Shown: positions 45,088-55,008 of the stretch, piece after piece
Layout: each line of letters begins with the position of its first letter
Position numbering within the stretch: the stretch's first letter is position 1
Source of the DNA: an uncultured Prevotella sp.
Lineage (GTDB): Bacteria; Bacteroidota; Bacteroidia; Bacteroidales; Bacteroidaceae
DNA: 64,000 nt
Assembly: GCA_905233825.1 (NCBI GenBank)
Contig: CAJOFE010000010.1
Location: 1-64,000, forward strand
Direction of reading: 5' to 3'
Made by a program: the position numbers and the translations under genes
The notes under the pieces: model-generated
What the model was told of the DNA's origin: nothing
Databases searched by the model: none
The model's input: only the letters and a program-made list of their open reading frames with translations

Positions 45088-46101
45088 ATGATTAGAAAAG
45101 TATCATTCGAGAGTTACGAGCGTCGCATCAATCAGGTGCTGGCCGCTCTGAAAGAGAACGGGATCAATAGCATCGAGGAAGCTAACGAGATTTGCGAGAA
45201 GGCTGGTGTTGATCCTTATCAGATGTGTGAAGAGACCCAGCGTATCTGCTTCGAGAACGCAAAGTGGGCATACGTCTGTGGTGCTGCCATCGCTATCAAG
45301 AAGGGCGTGAAGAACGCTGCCGAGGCTGCCGAGGCTATCGGTATTGGTCTGCAGTCGTTCTGTATCCCTGGTTCTGTGGCCGACGACCGCAAGGTTGGTC
45401 TGGGTCATGGTAACCTGGCTGCCCGTCTGCTGCGCGAGGAGACTGAGTGCTTCGCCTTCCTGGCTGGTCACGAGAGCTTCGCTGCTGCCGAGGGTGCCAT
45501 CAAGATTGCTGAGAAGGCTAACAAGGTTCGCCAGAAGCCCCTCCGCGTGATCCTGAATGGTCTGGGCAAGGACGCCGCTATGATCATCAGCCGTATCAAC
45601 GGCTTTACCTATGTGCAGACACAGTTCGACTACTATACCGGCGAGGTTAAGGTGGTGAAGGAAGTCCCCTACTCTGACGGTCCCCGCGCTAAGGTGAAGT
45701 GCTACGGTGCCGACGACGTACGCGAAGGTGTTGCCATCCTGTGGAAGGAGAACGTTGATGTGTCAATCACTGGTAACTCGACCAACCCCACCCGCTTCCA
45801 GCACCCCGTAGCCGGCACCTATAAGAAGGAACGCGTGCTCGCTGGCAAGCCCTACTTCTCAGTAGCTTCCGGTGGTGGCACGGGTCGTACGCTGCACCCC
45901 GACAACATGGCTGCTGGTCCTGCTTCTTACGGTATGACCGACACTCTGGGCCGCATGCACAGTGATGCTCAGTTCGCAGGCTCCAGCTCAGTACCCGCTC
46001 ACGTGGAGATGATGGGCTTCCTCGGCATCGGCAACAACCCGATGGTGGGTGCCACCGTTTCCATCGCCGTGGAGATTGACCTGGCTCTGAATAAGAAATA
46101 A
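45088..46101 (+). CDS. GGGtGRT family protein
   Basis: 337 residues. The name-giving motif SVASGGGTGRTLHPDN lies near residue 255, followed by GMTDTLGRMHSDAQFAGSSSVPAHVEMMGFLGIGNNPMVGATVSIAVEIDLAL. CGAAIAIKKGVKNAAEAAEAIGIGLQSFCIPGSVADDRKVGLGHGNLAARLL also looks highly conserved. There is no signal peptide, so it is cytoplasmic. The family has no established function; the tight pairing with the Fe-S scaffold suggests a cluster-dependent enzyme or maturation partner. The GCT/GGT-rich codon choice hints at high expression. A strong terminator follows. Confidence 0.88.
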   Translation: MIRKVSFESYERRINQVLAALKENGINSIEEANEICEKAGVDPYQMCEETQRICFENAKWAYVCGAAIAIKKGVKNAAEAAEAIGIGLQSFCIPGSVADDRKVGLGHGNLAARLLREETECFAFLAGHESFAAAEGAIKIAEKANKVRQKPLRVILNGLGKDAAMIISRINGFTYVQTQFDYYTGEVKVVKEVPYSDGPRAKVKCYGADDVREGVAILWKENVDVSITGNSTNPTRFQHPVAGTYKKERVLAGKPYFSVASGGGTGRTLHPDNMAAGPASYGMTDTLGRMHSDAQFAGSSSVPAHVEMMGFLGIGNNPMVGATVSIAVEIDLALNKK

Positions 46102-46116
46102 AGAGTAACAAATAGA

Positions 46117-46158
46117 AGAGAGGGGATGCTTCTTGATAAAGCATCTCCTCTCTTTTTG
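46117..46158. terminator. Strong terminator after the GGGtGRT gene
   Basis: AGAGAGGGGATGCTT (46117-46131) pairs with AAGCATCTCCTCTCT (46139-46153), one mismatch, followed by TTTTG. It also faces the end of the converging sialate esterase gene. Confidence 0.9.
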
Positions 46159-46169
46159 TTTAGAAATAA

Positions 46170-47621
46170 TTACCATTTGTCTGTGCGGAAGGGGAAGAGC
46201 GGCAGATTGGCAGCGTTCTTCACATTACCCAACAGGAAGTTACGAAAGCAATAGCGCACGGCAACAGGATTCTTCACTTCGGGACTGCTAATGACCAGCG
46301 CCTCGTCCCAATAGCCACCTCCGGGCTGCCAAAAATGCTGCGCCTTCGCAGGATGGAACACACGATCGTCGCCAGCAATCTCAAAACCCTCAATCATCTC
46401 GTAAGGAGCATCAGCATGATAGTTGTCCTGTAGATGGATGAAGATGCGGTCGCCTTTGACAATCATGTCTTTATACGACGAGCTCTTATAGAGCACCTGC
46501 TCGAAACCGTAGTCGCGGTTCAGCGCCGTATAGGCCAAGCGTTCGCCCACCTGCTGTTTCTGGGCAGGATGAATCTGCGTGGTCTCGTAAGGGAAAACGA
46601 GATCATTGGTGCACACGAGCGAGCTGTTGGGAATAATCTGTGCTGCACGCTGCTGCTGCTCGCGAAGCAAGGCTCCTTTCAGCCCATTTACGTCATCATA
46701 GTGATAAGGGGCAATTTCCACAAAATAAAAAGGAATCTCGCCCAAGGCGAACTGGCTGCGCCATTGCTGGACGAGCAGTTTCAAACGCTCAGAATACTGG
46801 TTGCCAGGATCATCAACATTCGAGCAGCCCTGATAGAAGATGATACCTCTCACCGTGTAGTTCAAAATAGGATTGAACGTTCCGTTGCCCCAAAGCAGCG
46901 CACGCAGATAATCCTGTTCTGGTTTGAAGGCTACGATGCCAGCCGAATCAACAGGCTCGCTGGTATATTTCTGCAGGTTCTCCTTTGTGAGCCAGCTTTC
47001 GACACGGGTGCCTCCCTTGTTGGCTTCGATAATACCCACTGGAATATCGAGGGCCTCGTGCATCTTACGGGCAAAGAAATAGCCCGTGGCCGAAAAGTCG
47101 CCCACCGTCTGGGGACTGCACTCCTGCCACTGGCATTGTGCATCTTCCTGCGGCTCCATGCGCATGATGCTGGGAACTTTCACCGAGTGAACGGCACGAT
47201 GGCGGGCAGACTCGATAACCCAGTCGTTGTACCCCTGAACAGGACAGCCCCAAAAGCCTTTGACGGGCATCTCCATGTTCGACTGTCCGGCACAAACCCA
47301 GACCTCGCCACTCAACACATTATTGATGGTGGTCTGCTCACCATCGTCGAAGGTAATCGAAAGCGTGGTATAGGAGGCTTTCGGACTCTTCACCTTGGCC
47401 AACCAACGACCATCCTTATCAGCCTTCACCGTAACGACATCGCTGCTCCACGAAGTAGTGACCTTCACCGTCTTGCCCGGTTCGTCCCATCCCCAGAGCC
47501 GCACATCGGAAAGCTGTTGAATCACCATATTGTCGTCAACAAGATGCGACAACCGTACCTTGGCCTGGCCACCCATACAGAGGGCAGCCAGCGCCACGAT
47601 AGGAAGAATACGTTTGTTCAT
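46170..47621 (-). CDS. Sialate O-acetylesterase
   Basis: 483 residues with a signal peptide (PIVALAALCMGGQA). SGEVWVCAGQSNMEMPV carries the catalytic Ser of the SASA/SGNH esterase family. EANKGGTRVESWL and the late TTQIHPAQKQQVGERLA (Asp/His region) complete the active site. It removes O-acetyl groups from sialic acids or acetylated xylans in the periplasm. It lies 8 bases after atpG on the same strand and could be read through from the atp operon, although it is unrelated in function. Confidence 0.85.
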   Translation of the reverse strand: MNKRILPIVALAALCMGGQAKVRLSHLVDDNMVIQQLSDVRLWGWDEPGKTVKVTTSWSSDVVTVKADKDGRWLAKVKSPKASYTTLSITFDDGEQTTINNVLSGEVWVCAGQSNMEMPVKGFWGCPVQGYNDWVIESARHRAVHSVKVPSIMRMEPQEDAQCQWQECSPQTVGDFSATGYFFARKMHEALDIPVGIIEANKGGTRVESWLTKENLQKYTSEPVDSAGIVAFKPEQDYLRALLWGNGTFNPILNYTVRGIIFYQGCSNVDDPGNQYSERLKLLVQQWRSQFALGEIPFYFVEIAPYHYDDVNGLKGALLREQQQRAAQIIPNSSLVCTNDLVFPYETTQIHPAQKQQVGERLAYTALNRDYGFEQVLYKSSSYKDMIVKGDRIFIHLQDNYHADAPYEMIEGFEIAGDDRVFHPAKAQHFWQPGGGYWDEALVISSPEVKNPVAVRYCFRNFLLGNVKNAANLPLFPFRTDKW

Positions 47622-47629
47622 TATAAAGC

Positions 47630-48607
47630 TTAGTTATTCACCGAACCTCCCACAATGTCGAGCAACTCAGAAGTGATGGCCTGCTGACGACTCTTGTTGT
47701 ACTGCAAGTTCAGCTGGCGCAACAACTCATCGGCGTTGTCGGTAGCCGTCTGCATGGCCACCATACGGGCGGCATGCTCAGAGGCGACGCTATCGAGCAG
47801 AGCGGTGTAGAGCATAAGGTGAGCCATCTTTGGAATGAGCTGCGAGAGCACAGTATGCATATCGGGCTCCACGATAAAGTTATCATTCAAGGGCTTGGTC
47901 TCCTCAGTGTCCCGTACCTCTTTTCTCTGCCCTCTCTTCTTCAGATACTCCTGAGCCTTCTTCGTGGCAAGGTTCGAAGTGAGGTCACGCTCATGGTCGC
48001 GCTCCAATTCGGTCTCAATGTCGATGGGCAGGAAGGTCTTGCGTGTCAGAATCTGGGAGCCGGCACTCTTGAAGTGGTGATAGATAAGTTCCACCTTGTC
48101 TATCTCGCCCTTGGCAAAGCGTTCGCCCAAACTTATGGCCAAATCAATGCAGGGAGCCACTGAAGGATGATCAACCATATCAGCACTTTCGGTAACAGCT
48201 TTCACATTGTAGCCCAGCTTCAGCGCCTTCTCGGTCACCTTACGTCCGATAGGATATACCTCCACGTTCTCCTTGCCCAACTGTGCCACGTAGTCATCAA
48301 CGGCATGTTGCATTAGCTTGATGACGTTGGCATTGAAGCCGCCACAGAGCGACGAGTTGCTGGAGAAGACCACCAATGCGGCTCGCTTCACGGGCCGCTC
48401 CTGGTCGTAGATGGTCTGCGCCTCGGCCTCAGCTGCCAGGAAGCTCTTCAGGATGTGCTCCAGCAGCGTCTCGTAGGGCAGCATATTCTGGATAGCCACC
48501 TGCGCATGGTGCAACTTCGAGCTGGCCACCATCTTCATGGCAGAGGTAATCTTGCGCGTCGAGTTGACCGAAGCAATGCGTCCTTTTATTTCCTTTAGAC
48601 TTGGCAT
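47630..48607 (-). CDS. atpG: F1Fo ATP synthase gamma subunit
   Basis: 325 residues. The central rotor shaft. The N-terminal LKEIKGRIASVNSTRKITSAMKMVASSKL and C-terminal ARMVAMQTATDNADELLRQLNLQYNKSRQQAITSELLDIVGG are the two family helices. An insert around 205-245 (KKAQEYLKKRGQRKEVRDTEETKPL) makes it longer than E. coli AtpG. Last atp gene of the operon. Confidence 0.96.
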   Translation of the reverse strand: MPSLKEIKGRIASVNSTRKITSAMKMVASSKLHHAQVAIQNMLPYETLLEHILKSFLAAEAEAQTIYDQERPVKRAALVVFSSNSSLCGGFNANVIKLMQHAVDDYVAQLGKENVEVYPIGRKVTEKALKLGYNVKAVTESADMVDHPSVAPCIDLAISLGERFAKGEIDKVELIYHHFKSAGSQILTRKTFLPIDIETELERDHERDLTSNLATKKAQEYLKKRGQRKEVRDTEETKPLNDNFIVEPDMHTVLSQLIPKMAHLMLYTALLDSVASEHAARMVAMQTATDNADELLRQLNLQYNKSRQQAITSELLDIVGGSVNN

Positions 48608-48613
48608 AAGCTA

Positions 48614-50200
48614 TCAGGCTTTGTACGTAGCAGCGATGTCAGCCATTACTGCCTCAATCTTGCCGGTGGTCTCGTCGTCAATCTTGCCGGCACCCAGCGT
48701 CTCGATGACCTCGGGAGCCGTAGAGCGTAGCTTGTCGAGGAACTGATCCTGACACTGGCGCACCTTATCGATGGGCACCTCGCGCATCAGGCCATGCACA
48801 CCGCAATAGAGAATAGCCACCTGCTCACCAACGGGCATCGGGCTGTACTGCGGCTGAATGAGCAGCTGATTGTTCTTACGTCCGCGGTCAAGGGTCATGG
48901 CTGTCACGGCATCCATATCGCTGGAGAACTTCGAGAAGGCCTCTAACTCACGATATTGTGCCTGGTCAATCTTCAGCGTACCAGCCACCTTTTTCATGGA
49001 TTTGATCTGTGCCGAACCACCCACACGGCTTACAGAGATACCTACATTGATGGCAGGACGGAAGCCCTGGTTGAAGAGGTCGCTCTCGAGGAATATCTGA
49101 CCGTCGGTGATGGAGATAACATTCGTGGGGATATAGGCCGACACGTCGCCTGCCTGCGTCTCGATGATAGGTAGAGCGGTGAGCGAGCCACCACCACGCA
49201 CATGACCTTTCATACATTCGGGCAGGTCGTTCATCTGCTCGGCCACCTCCTGCTGCTCGTTCATCTTGGCAGCACGTTCCAACAAGCGTGAGTGGAGATA
49301 GAACACATCACCAGGATAGGCCTCACGACCAGAAGGACGACGCAGAATCAGCGACACCTCACGATAGGCCACAGCCTGCTTCGACAGGTCGTCATAGACC
49401 ACAAGAGCAGGCAGACCGCGGTCGCGGAAATACTCACCGATGGCGGCACCGGCAAAGGGTGCGTAATACTGCATGGCAGCAGGGTCGGCAGCCGTAGCGG
49501 CGACAATGATGGTATAAGGCAATGCGCCATGCTCCTTCAGCGTCTGCACCAAGGCAGCCACCGTAGAAGCCTTCTGGCCAATGGCCACATAGATACAATA
49601 CACGGGCTTGCCTGCCTCGTAGAAACTCTTCTGATTGATGATGGTATCAACGGCAATAGCGGTCTTACCCGTCTGACGGTCACCGATAATCAACTCACGC
49701 TGACCACGACCAATGGGAATCATCGAATCAACAGCCTTCAGACCAGTCTGCAGCGGTTCCTTCACAGGCTGACGATAGATCACGCCAGGAGCCTTGCGGT
49801 CGAGCGGCATCTCGAACGACTCTTTCAGGTCAATGTCGCCCTTGCCATCGATGGGCTGCCCCAGAGGGTTGATGACGCGCCCCAGCATGTTGTCGTTCAC
49901 ACGGATGCTGGCGATGCGGCGCGTACGCTTTACTACCATGCCCTCCTTGATGCCCGACGTCGTGCCCAGCAGCACACAGCCCACGTTGTCTTCCTCGAGG
50001 TTCATCACGATAGCCATCGTGCCGTTCTCGAACTCCAGCAACTCGTTGGCCTCGGCATTGCGCAGACCGTAAATGCGGGCCACACCGTCGCTGACGGTAA
50101 GCACGGTACCCACTTCGTCGAATTGCTGTGCATCGGAGATACCCTTCAGCTGGTCAAGCAACACCTGACTGACTTCGCTTGGTTTAATTTTATCTGACAT
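48614..50200 (-). CDS. atpA: F1Fo ATP synthase alpha subunit
   Basis: 528 residues. The noncatalytic nucleotide-binding subunit. The Walker A motif GDRQTGKTA lies near residue 170. [45 protein letters not shown] and [13 protein letters not shown] are standard. It starts 23 bases after atpH. Confidence 0.98.
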   Translation of the reverse strand: MSDKIKPSEVSQVLLDQLKGISDAQQFDEVGTVLTVSDGVARIYGLRNAEANELLEFENGTMAIVMNLEEDNVGCVLLGTTSGIKEGMVVKRTRRIASIRVNDNMLGRVINPLGQPIDGKGDIDLKESFEMPLDRKAPGVIYRQPVKEPLQTGLKAVDSMIPIGRGQRELIIGDRQTGKTAIAVDTIINQKSFYEAGKPVYCIYVAIGQKASTVAALVQTLKEHGALPYTIIVAATAADPAAMQYYAPFAGAAIGEYFRDRGLPALVVYDDLSKQAVAYREVSLILRRPSGREAYPGDVFYLHSRLLERAAKMNEQQEVAEQMNDLPECMKGHVRGGGSLTALPIIETQAGDVSAYIPTNVISITDGQIFLESDLFNQGFRPAINVGISVSRVGGSAQIKSMKKVAGTLKIDQAQYRELEAFSKFSSDMDAVTAMTLDRGRKNNQLLIQPQYSPMPVGEQVAILYCGVHGLMREVPIDKVRQCQDQFLDKLRSTAPEVIETLGAGKIDDETTGKIEAVMADIAATYKA

Positions 50201-50222
50201 TGTTTTTTACTTTTTTACCTTT

Positions 50223-50762
50223 TTACTTTTTCAAGGTGTTAAGAATAGCGTTGAGCTGAGACTTCACGCTCGCATCCATGCGATAGGTGTCGTATTCAAG
50301 AATGAAGCCGCCAATAATGTCGGGGTTCACCTCGGTCTCGAACTCCACAGTTCCCTTTGTCTTGCTTTCCACCATCTGGCGCATCTTCTGCTCGGTAGCA
50401 GGAGCAACGGCCACGGCGGTGGTCAGTTTTCCACGGATGATGTTCTTCTGCTGACGATAGAGGGTGACATACGAGTTGGCCATGAACTGAATCATGTTCT
50501 CGCGGTCTTCTTTCAGCACCAGGGCCACAAAGGCCTTGGTCAAGGCCGATGCCTTGTCGCCCCCGATGGCCGTGAGCAGAAGCATCTCTTTCTTCTCCTT
50601 GGCCAGCATGGGATTGTCTATCGTGTGACGCAGCTCAGGCACCTCGACAAAACTCTTGGCCAGCAGCTGCATCTCCTGATACACCTGCTCGTCGAGCTTG
50701 GCATCGAGAGCGCTCTTCAGCAGCGCTCTGGCGTAACGTACCGAAATAATTCCTATATCCAT
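50223..50762 (-). CDS. atpH: F1Fo ATP synthase delta subunit
   Basis: 179 residues. Peripheral stalk (OSCP) subunit: N-terminal helical domain beginning ISVRYARALLKSAL and the C-terminal VNPDIIGGFILEYDTYRMDASVKSQLNAI. Between atpF and atpA as in other Bacteroidetes. Confidence 0.95.
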   Translation of the reverse strand: MDIGIISVRYARALLKSALDAKLDEQVYQEMQLLAKSFVEVPELRHTIDNPMLAKEKKEMLLLTAIGGDKASALTKAFVALVLKEDRENMIQFMANSYVTLYRQQKNIIRGKLTTAVAVAPATEQKMRQMVESKTKGTVEFETEVNPDIIGGFILEYDTYRMDASVKSQLNAILNTLKK

Positions 50763-50797
50763 TAATTTAATATGTTTAATGTTTAATGAACTCGGTG

Positions 50798-51286
50798 TTA
50801 CTGTTTGTTAGCATCATCCAGCATACGGTCGATGAGTTCCATCTGCGCCTTGTCGCCCTGAAGGTTCTGACGAAGCACCTTCTCGGCAATCTCTACGCTG
50901 AGCGCAGCTACTTGCCTGCGGATATCGGCAATGGCGGCCTTCTTCTCCTGCTCTATCTCGGCCTTGGCGTCGCTGAGCAGACGGGCACCCTCCTCGCGGG
51001 CTTTCACCTGTGCTTTCTCTACGATGGCATCGCGGGTCTCGGCAGCCTCTTTGAGTATCTGAGCCTGCTTTTCGCGTGCTTCCTGTAGGATGGATTCACC
51101 TTCTTTCTGTATATTGGCCAGCCGCTCGTTCGCCTCATGAGCCTTGCGCAGCGAGTCATCGATGAAAGCCTTGCGCTCCTTCACCATGTTCGTGATGACA
51201 GGAAAGCCGAACTTCCAAAGGATGAACAGCACTATCAGGAATGTCAGAGACATCCAGAACAGTAGGCCAGTACTTGGAGTCAACAT
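50798..51286 (-). CDS. atpF: F1Fo ATP synthase subunit b
   Basis: 162 residues. One N-terminal membrane helix (LLFWMSLTFLIVLFILWKF) followed by a long charged coiled coil, the peripheral stalk. Ends ALSVEIAEKVLRQNL. Directly follows atpE. Confidence 0.95.
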   Translation of the reverse strand: MLTPSTGLLFWMSLTFLIVLFILWKFGFPVITNMVKERKAFIDDSLRKAHEANERLANIQKEGESILQEAREKQAQILKEAAETRDAIVEKAQVKAREEGARLLSDAKAEIEQEKKAAIADIRRQVAALSVEIAEKVLRQNLQGDKAQMELIDRMLDDANKQ

Positions 51287-51312
51287 AGCTGAATTGTTTA
51301 ATATTCAATCTA

Positions 51313-51549
51313 TTAGATGCAGAGGAATGCGATGACGGCTGCGAACAGAGCCACACCCTCAATCAGAGCGGCTGCCACAATCATGTTGGTAAACAGCTTG
51401 CTCATCACCTCTGGCTGACGGGCCATAGCGTCCATGGCCTGACCACCAATCTTACCAATACCCAGACCAGCACCAATGGCTGCGAGACCTGCGCCTACTG
51501 CGGCACCTAACTTTGCAACGCCTTCTACGGCTAATAATGTTGTAATCAT
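51313..51549 (-). CDS. atpE: F1Fo ATP synthase subunit c
   Basis: 78 residues, two hydrophobic helices joined by the polar loop ARQPE. GAGLAAIGAGLGIGKIGG makes the first helix. The ion-binding Glu lies in AALIEGVALFAAV. The Na+-type signature (Glu-Ser-Thr with a paired Gln) is not present, so a proton ring is more likely. Confidence 0.95.
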   Translation of the reverse strand: MITTLLAVEGVAKLGAAVGAGLAAIGAGLGIGKIGGQAMDAMARQPEVMSKLFTNMIVAAALIEGVALFAAVIAFLCI

Positions 51550-51561
51550 AATTGTTTGATG

Positions 51562-51701
51562 TTTTTTAGCCCCCTAAGTTAGGGGGTTGGGGGTCTGAAC
51601 AATAGTTCTTCGCCCCGTTAATACTTATGTTTATTTATTCTCTTTCATTACTTTTTGGAGCCTTTTTCAGACCCCCATCCCCCTATCTTAGGGGGCTAAG
51701 A
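51562..51701. repeat. Palindromic MITE-like element between atpE and atpB
   Basis: Two arms (51562-51599 and 51666-51700) are near-perfect inverted copies of a 35-base block; each arm contains its own CCCCCTA/TAGGGGG hairpin plus GGGGGTCTGAA. The 66 bases between are AT-rich. The right arm supplies the stop codon of atpB. A related C/G-rich hairpin block occurs at 60655-60720. Confidence 0.7.
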
Positions 51702-52784
51702 TTCGTGTGCCGGCTCCACACGTGCCATACCGATAAATACGGACGAGAGCATAGTGAACACCATGGCCTGGATGAAGCAGACCAGACACTCCAAGCACAT
51801 CATGAAGACGCTCATGAGTATCGACAGTCCCGACATGGACAGCTGCACGGCTATAGCCTGCGAAGCCACGAGGAAGATGATACACGTGATGGCCACGGCA
51901 ATAGCATGTCCTGCCATCATGTTGGCAAAGAGTCGGATCATCAGCGCAAAAGGTTTCGTGAAGATGCCCACGAACTCGATAAGAGGGATAATAGGTACGG
52001 GGAACTTCAACCATGTGGGCACATCAGGCCAGAAGATGTCCTTCCAATAGTGCTTGTTACCCGAGAATTGCACGATGATAAAGGTGCAGAGGGCCAGGAA
52101 GAACGTAACGGCAATGTTGCCCGTCACGTTACCGCTTCCCGGCGGGAACGGTATCAGTCCCATCACGTTGCAGGTGAAGATAAAGAAGAAGCAGGTCAGC
52201 AGGTAAGGCACATATTTCTCGTAGCCCTTGCCCACGCCCGGCTTGATGATGTCATCCACCACATACATCACCAACATCTCAATGAAGCCCACGAATCCGC
52301 CTGGAGCAGCATCGCTGGCCTTACGATTCTTATACCAACGGGCACAGCCCAGCACGATGCACAACAGCAGGATGACATTAATGAACATCACAGCCACCGT
52401 CTTCGTAATGGAGAGGTCGAGCACAGGCTCCCCATTCTCCACAATCTTGCCGGCATTCTCGCCTTCAGTAGCGATGGCCAATCCCTGCAGGTCGGCAGGA
52501 GCATCAGCCTTCACATGGCGCAACCCGTCGGCACCGGCATGATGCTCGAAGCGCGACGAGCTGAACACATGCCAGCCCGTAGAGCTCTTCACGATGACGG
52601 GCAGGGGAATGACCAGCGGCTCCTTACCCTCGCCCAAGTCGGTGATATGCCATTCGTGCGAGTCCTGTATATGCTCCAGCACCACCTCCTTGGCCGAGAA
52701 GTCCTCAGCTTTTGCCACCGGTGTCATCGCCAGCAGCAACAGCAGCATGCAGAGCCATCGTTTTATTTTCAATTCATAATTCAT
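51696..52784 (-). CDS. atpB: F1Fo ATP synthase subunit a
   Basis: 362 residues, longer than the E. coli protein because of an N-terminal signal-like helix and a periplasmic segment (about 25-125), as usual in Bacteroidetes. The channel domain has GLIPFPPGSGNVTGNIAVTFFLAL and the essential Arg in PFALMIRLFANMMAGHA. The ATG lies inside a degenerate ATTATGAATT repeat, and the stop lies inside a palindromic element, so both ends of the gene abut repeats. Confidence 0.95.
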   Translation of the reverse strand: MNYELKIKRWLCMLLLLLAMTPVAKAEDFSAKEVVLEHIQDSHEWHITDLGEGKEPLVIPLPVIVKSSTGWHVFSSSRFEHHAGADGLRHVKADAPADLQGLAIATEGENAGKIVENGEPVLDLSITKTVAVMFINVILLLCIVLGCARWYKNRKASDAAPGGFVGFIEMLVMYVVDDIIKPGVGKGYEKYVPYLLTCFFFIFTCNVMGLIPFPPGSGNVTGNIAVTFFLALCTFIIVQFSGNKHYWKDIFWPDVPTWLKFPVPIIPLIEFVGIFTKPFALMIRLFANMMAGHAIAVAITCIIFLVASQAIAVQLSMSGLSILMSVFMMCLECLVCFIQAMVFTMLSSVFIGMARVEPAHES

Positions 52785-52800
52785 AATGCATAATTGTCAA
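52770..52800. repeat. Degenerate AATTCATAAT repeat at the atpB start
   Basis: Tandem loose copies of AATTCATAATTCATAATGCATAATT span the gap before atpB and its first codons. The same style appears near 21135-21160. Confidence 0.45.
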
Positions 52801-53069
52801 TGTCTTAATCTCAGCGTTACCACCATCATCACCACATACATTATTATATATATAAGGGCGAAGCGGATGGCGTCTTCTCTATTCGAGGCAATGAGGAGTA
52901 CATAGAGCGCGACGACCGTGCCGACGAGCAACATGCGTACCGTTGCCATGATCAGATAGAAATGTACCAAGTGTTCGGGCGAGTGACGCTTCACTACGTC
53001 GTAGCCTTTCACATAGGCCAATCCCAGCAGGGTGAAGAAGAGTAAGCCGAAGAGAACCTGTAGAACCAT
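52797..53069 (-). CDS. Small membrane protein in the atp operon (AtpI-like position)
   Basis: 90 residues with three hydrophobic helices (LQVLFGLLFFTLLGLAYV, MATVRMLLVGTVVALYVLLI and FALIYIIMYVVMMVVTL). It stands between atpC and atpB, where Bacteroidetes operons carry a small protein thought to correspond to AtpI/AtpQ-type assembly factors. Sequence similarity to those is not evident to me, so the role in c-ring assembly is by position only. Confidence 0.75.
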   Translation of the reverse strand: MVLQVLFGLLFFTLLGLAYVKGYDVVKRHSPEHLVHFYLIMATVRMLLVGTVVALYVLLIASNREDAIRFALIYIIMYVVMMVVTLRLRH

Positions 53070-53108
53070 TTCCTAAAGTCTAATAGTCTTCAGTCCCCCT
53101 CTATAGTT

Positions 53109-53342
53109 TTACTCTGCCTTCTCTACGCAGATGGACACCTCGTTTTTCTGCACAGCCACGAAGCCACCCATCACCTCCAGTTGCTTGCCGTCGTACTCTA
53201 CGACACCTTTTTGCAGCGACGAAATGATAGGCGCATGGTCTGTGAGTATCTCGAAGTTACCCTGCATTCCAGGCACCTTCACACTCTCTACCTCGCCGGT
53301 GAACTCTATCCTTTCAGGAGAAACTATCTTCAGCTTTAACAT
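53109..53342 (-). CDS. atpC: F1Fo ATP synthase epsilon subunit, short form
   Basis: 77 residues, covering only the N-terminal beta-sandwich (KIVSPERIEFTGEVESVKVPGMQGNFEILTDHAPIISSL). The C-terminal helical hairpin that inhibits ATP hydrolysis in other bacteria is absent, and no frameshifted remnant is seen downstream. It starts 6 bases after atpD. Confidence 0.93.
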   Translation of the reverse strand: MLKLKIVSPERIEFTGEVESVKVPGMQGNFEILTDHAPIISSLQKGVVEYDGKQLEVMGGFVAVQKNEVSICVEKAE

Positions 53343-53348
53343 AAGCGT

Positions 53349-54878
<1,530 letters not shown>

Positions 54879-54922
54879 CTAATGTTTTATTGTTTTTATT
54901 TATTGTTGTTTCAAAGATTTTG

Positions 54923-54954
54923 CAAAGATAGTAATTATTTTCCGAATGCCCAAA
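54923..54954 (-). promoter_or_regulatory. Promoter of the atp operon (TTTG-N20-TATCTTTG)
   Basis: On the minus strand, TTTG (54954-54951) and TATCTTTG (54930-54923) are 20 bases apart, about 50 bases before atpD. Confidence 0.7.
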
Positions 54955-54974
54955 CGCTTTTAGGAAAAAATTTG

Positions 54975-54982
54975 TACCTTTG
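54975..54982 (+). promoter_or_regulatory. -7 box of fbp
   Basis: TACCTTTG on the plus strand, 26 bases before the fbp ATG, divergent from the atp operon. Confidence 0.65.
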
Positions 54983-55008
54983 CACACAAAAACACAAATA
55001 AGCATATT

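Noticed and set aside
46434..47633. 399-codon frame opposite the sialate O-acetylesterase gene
   Set aside because: The minus-strand frame has a signal peptide and the GQSNM active site; the plus-strand frame has no recognisable domain.
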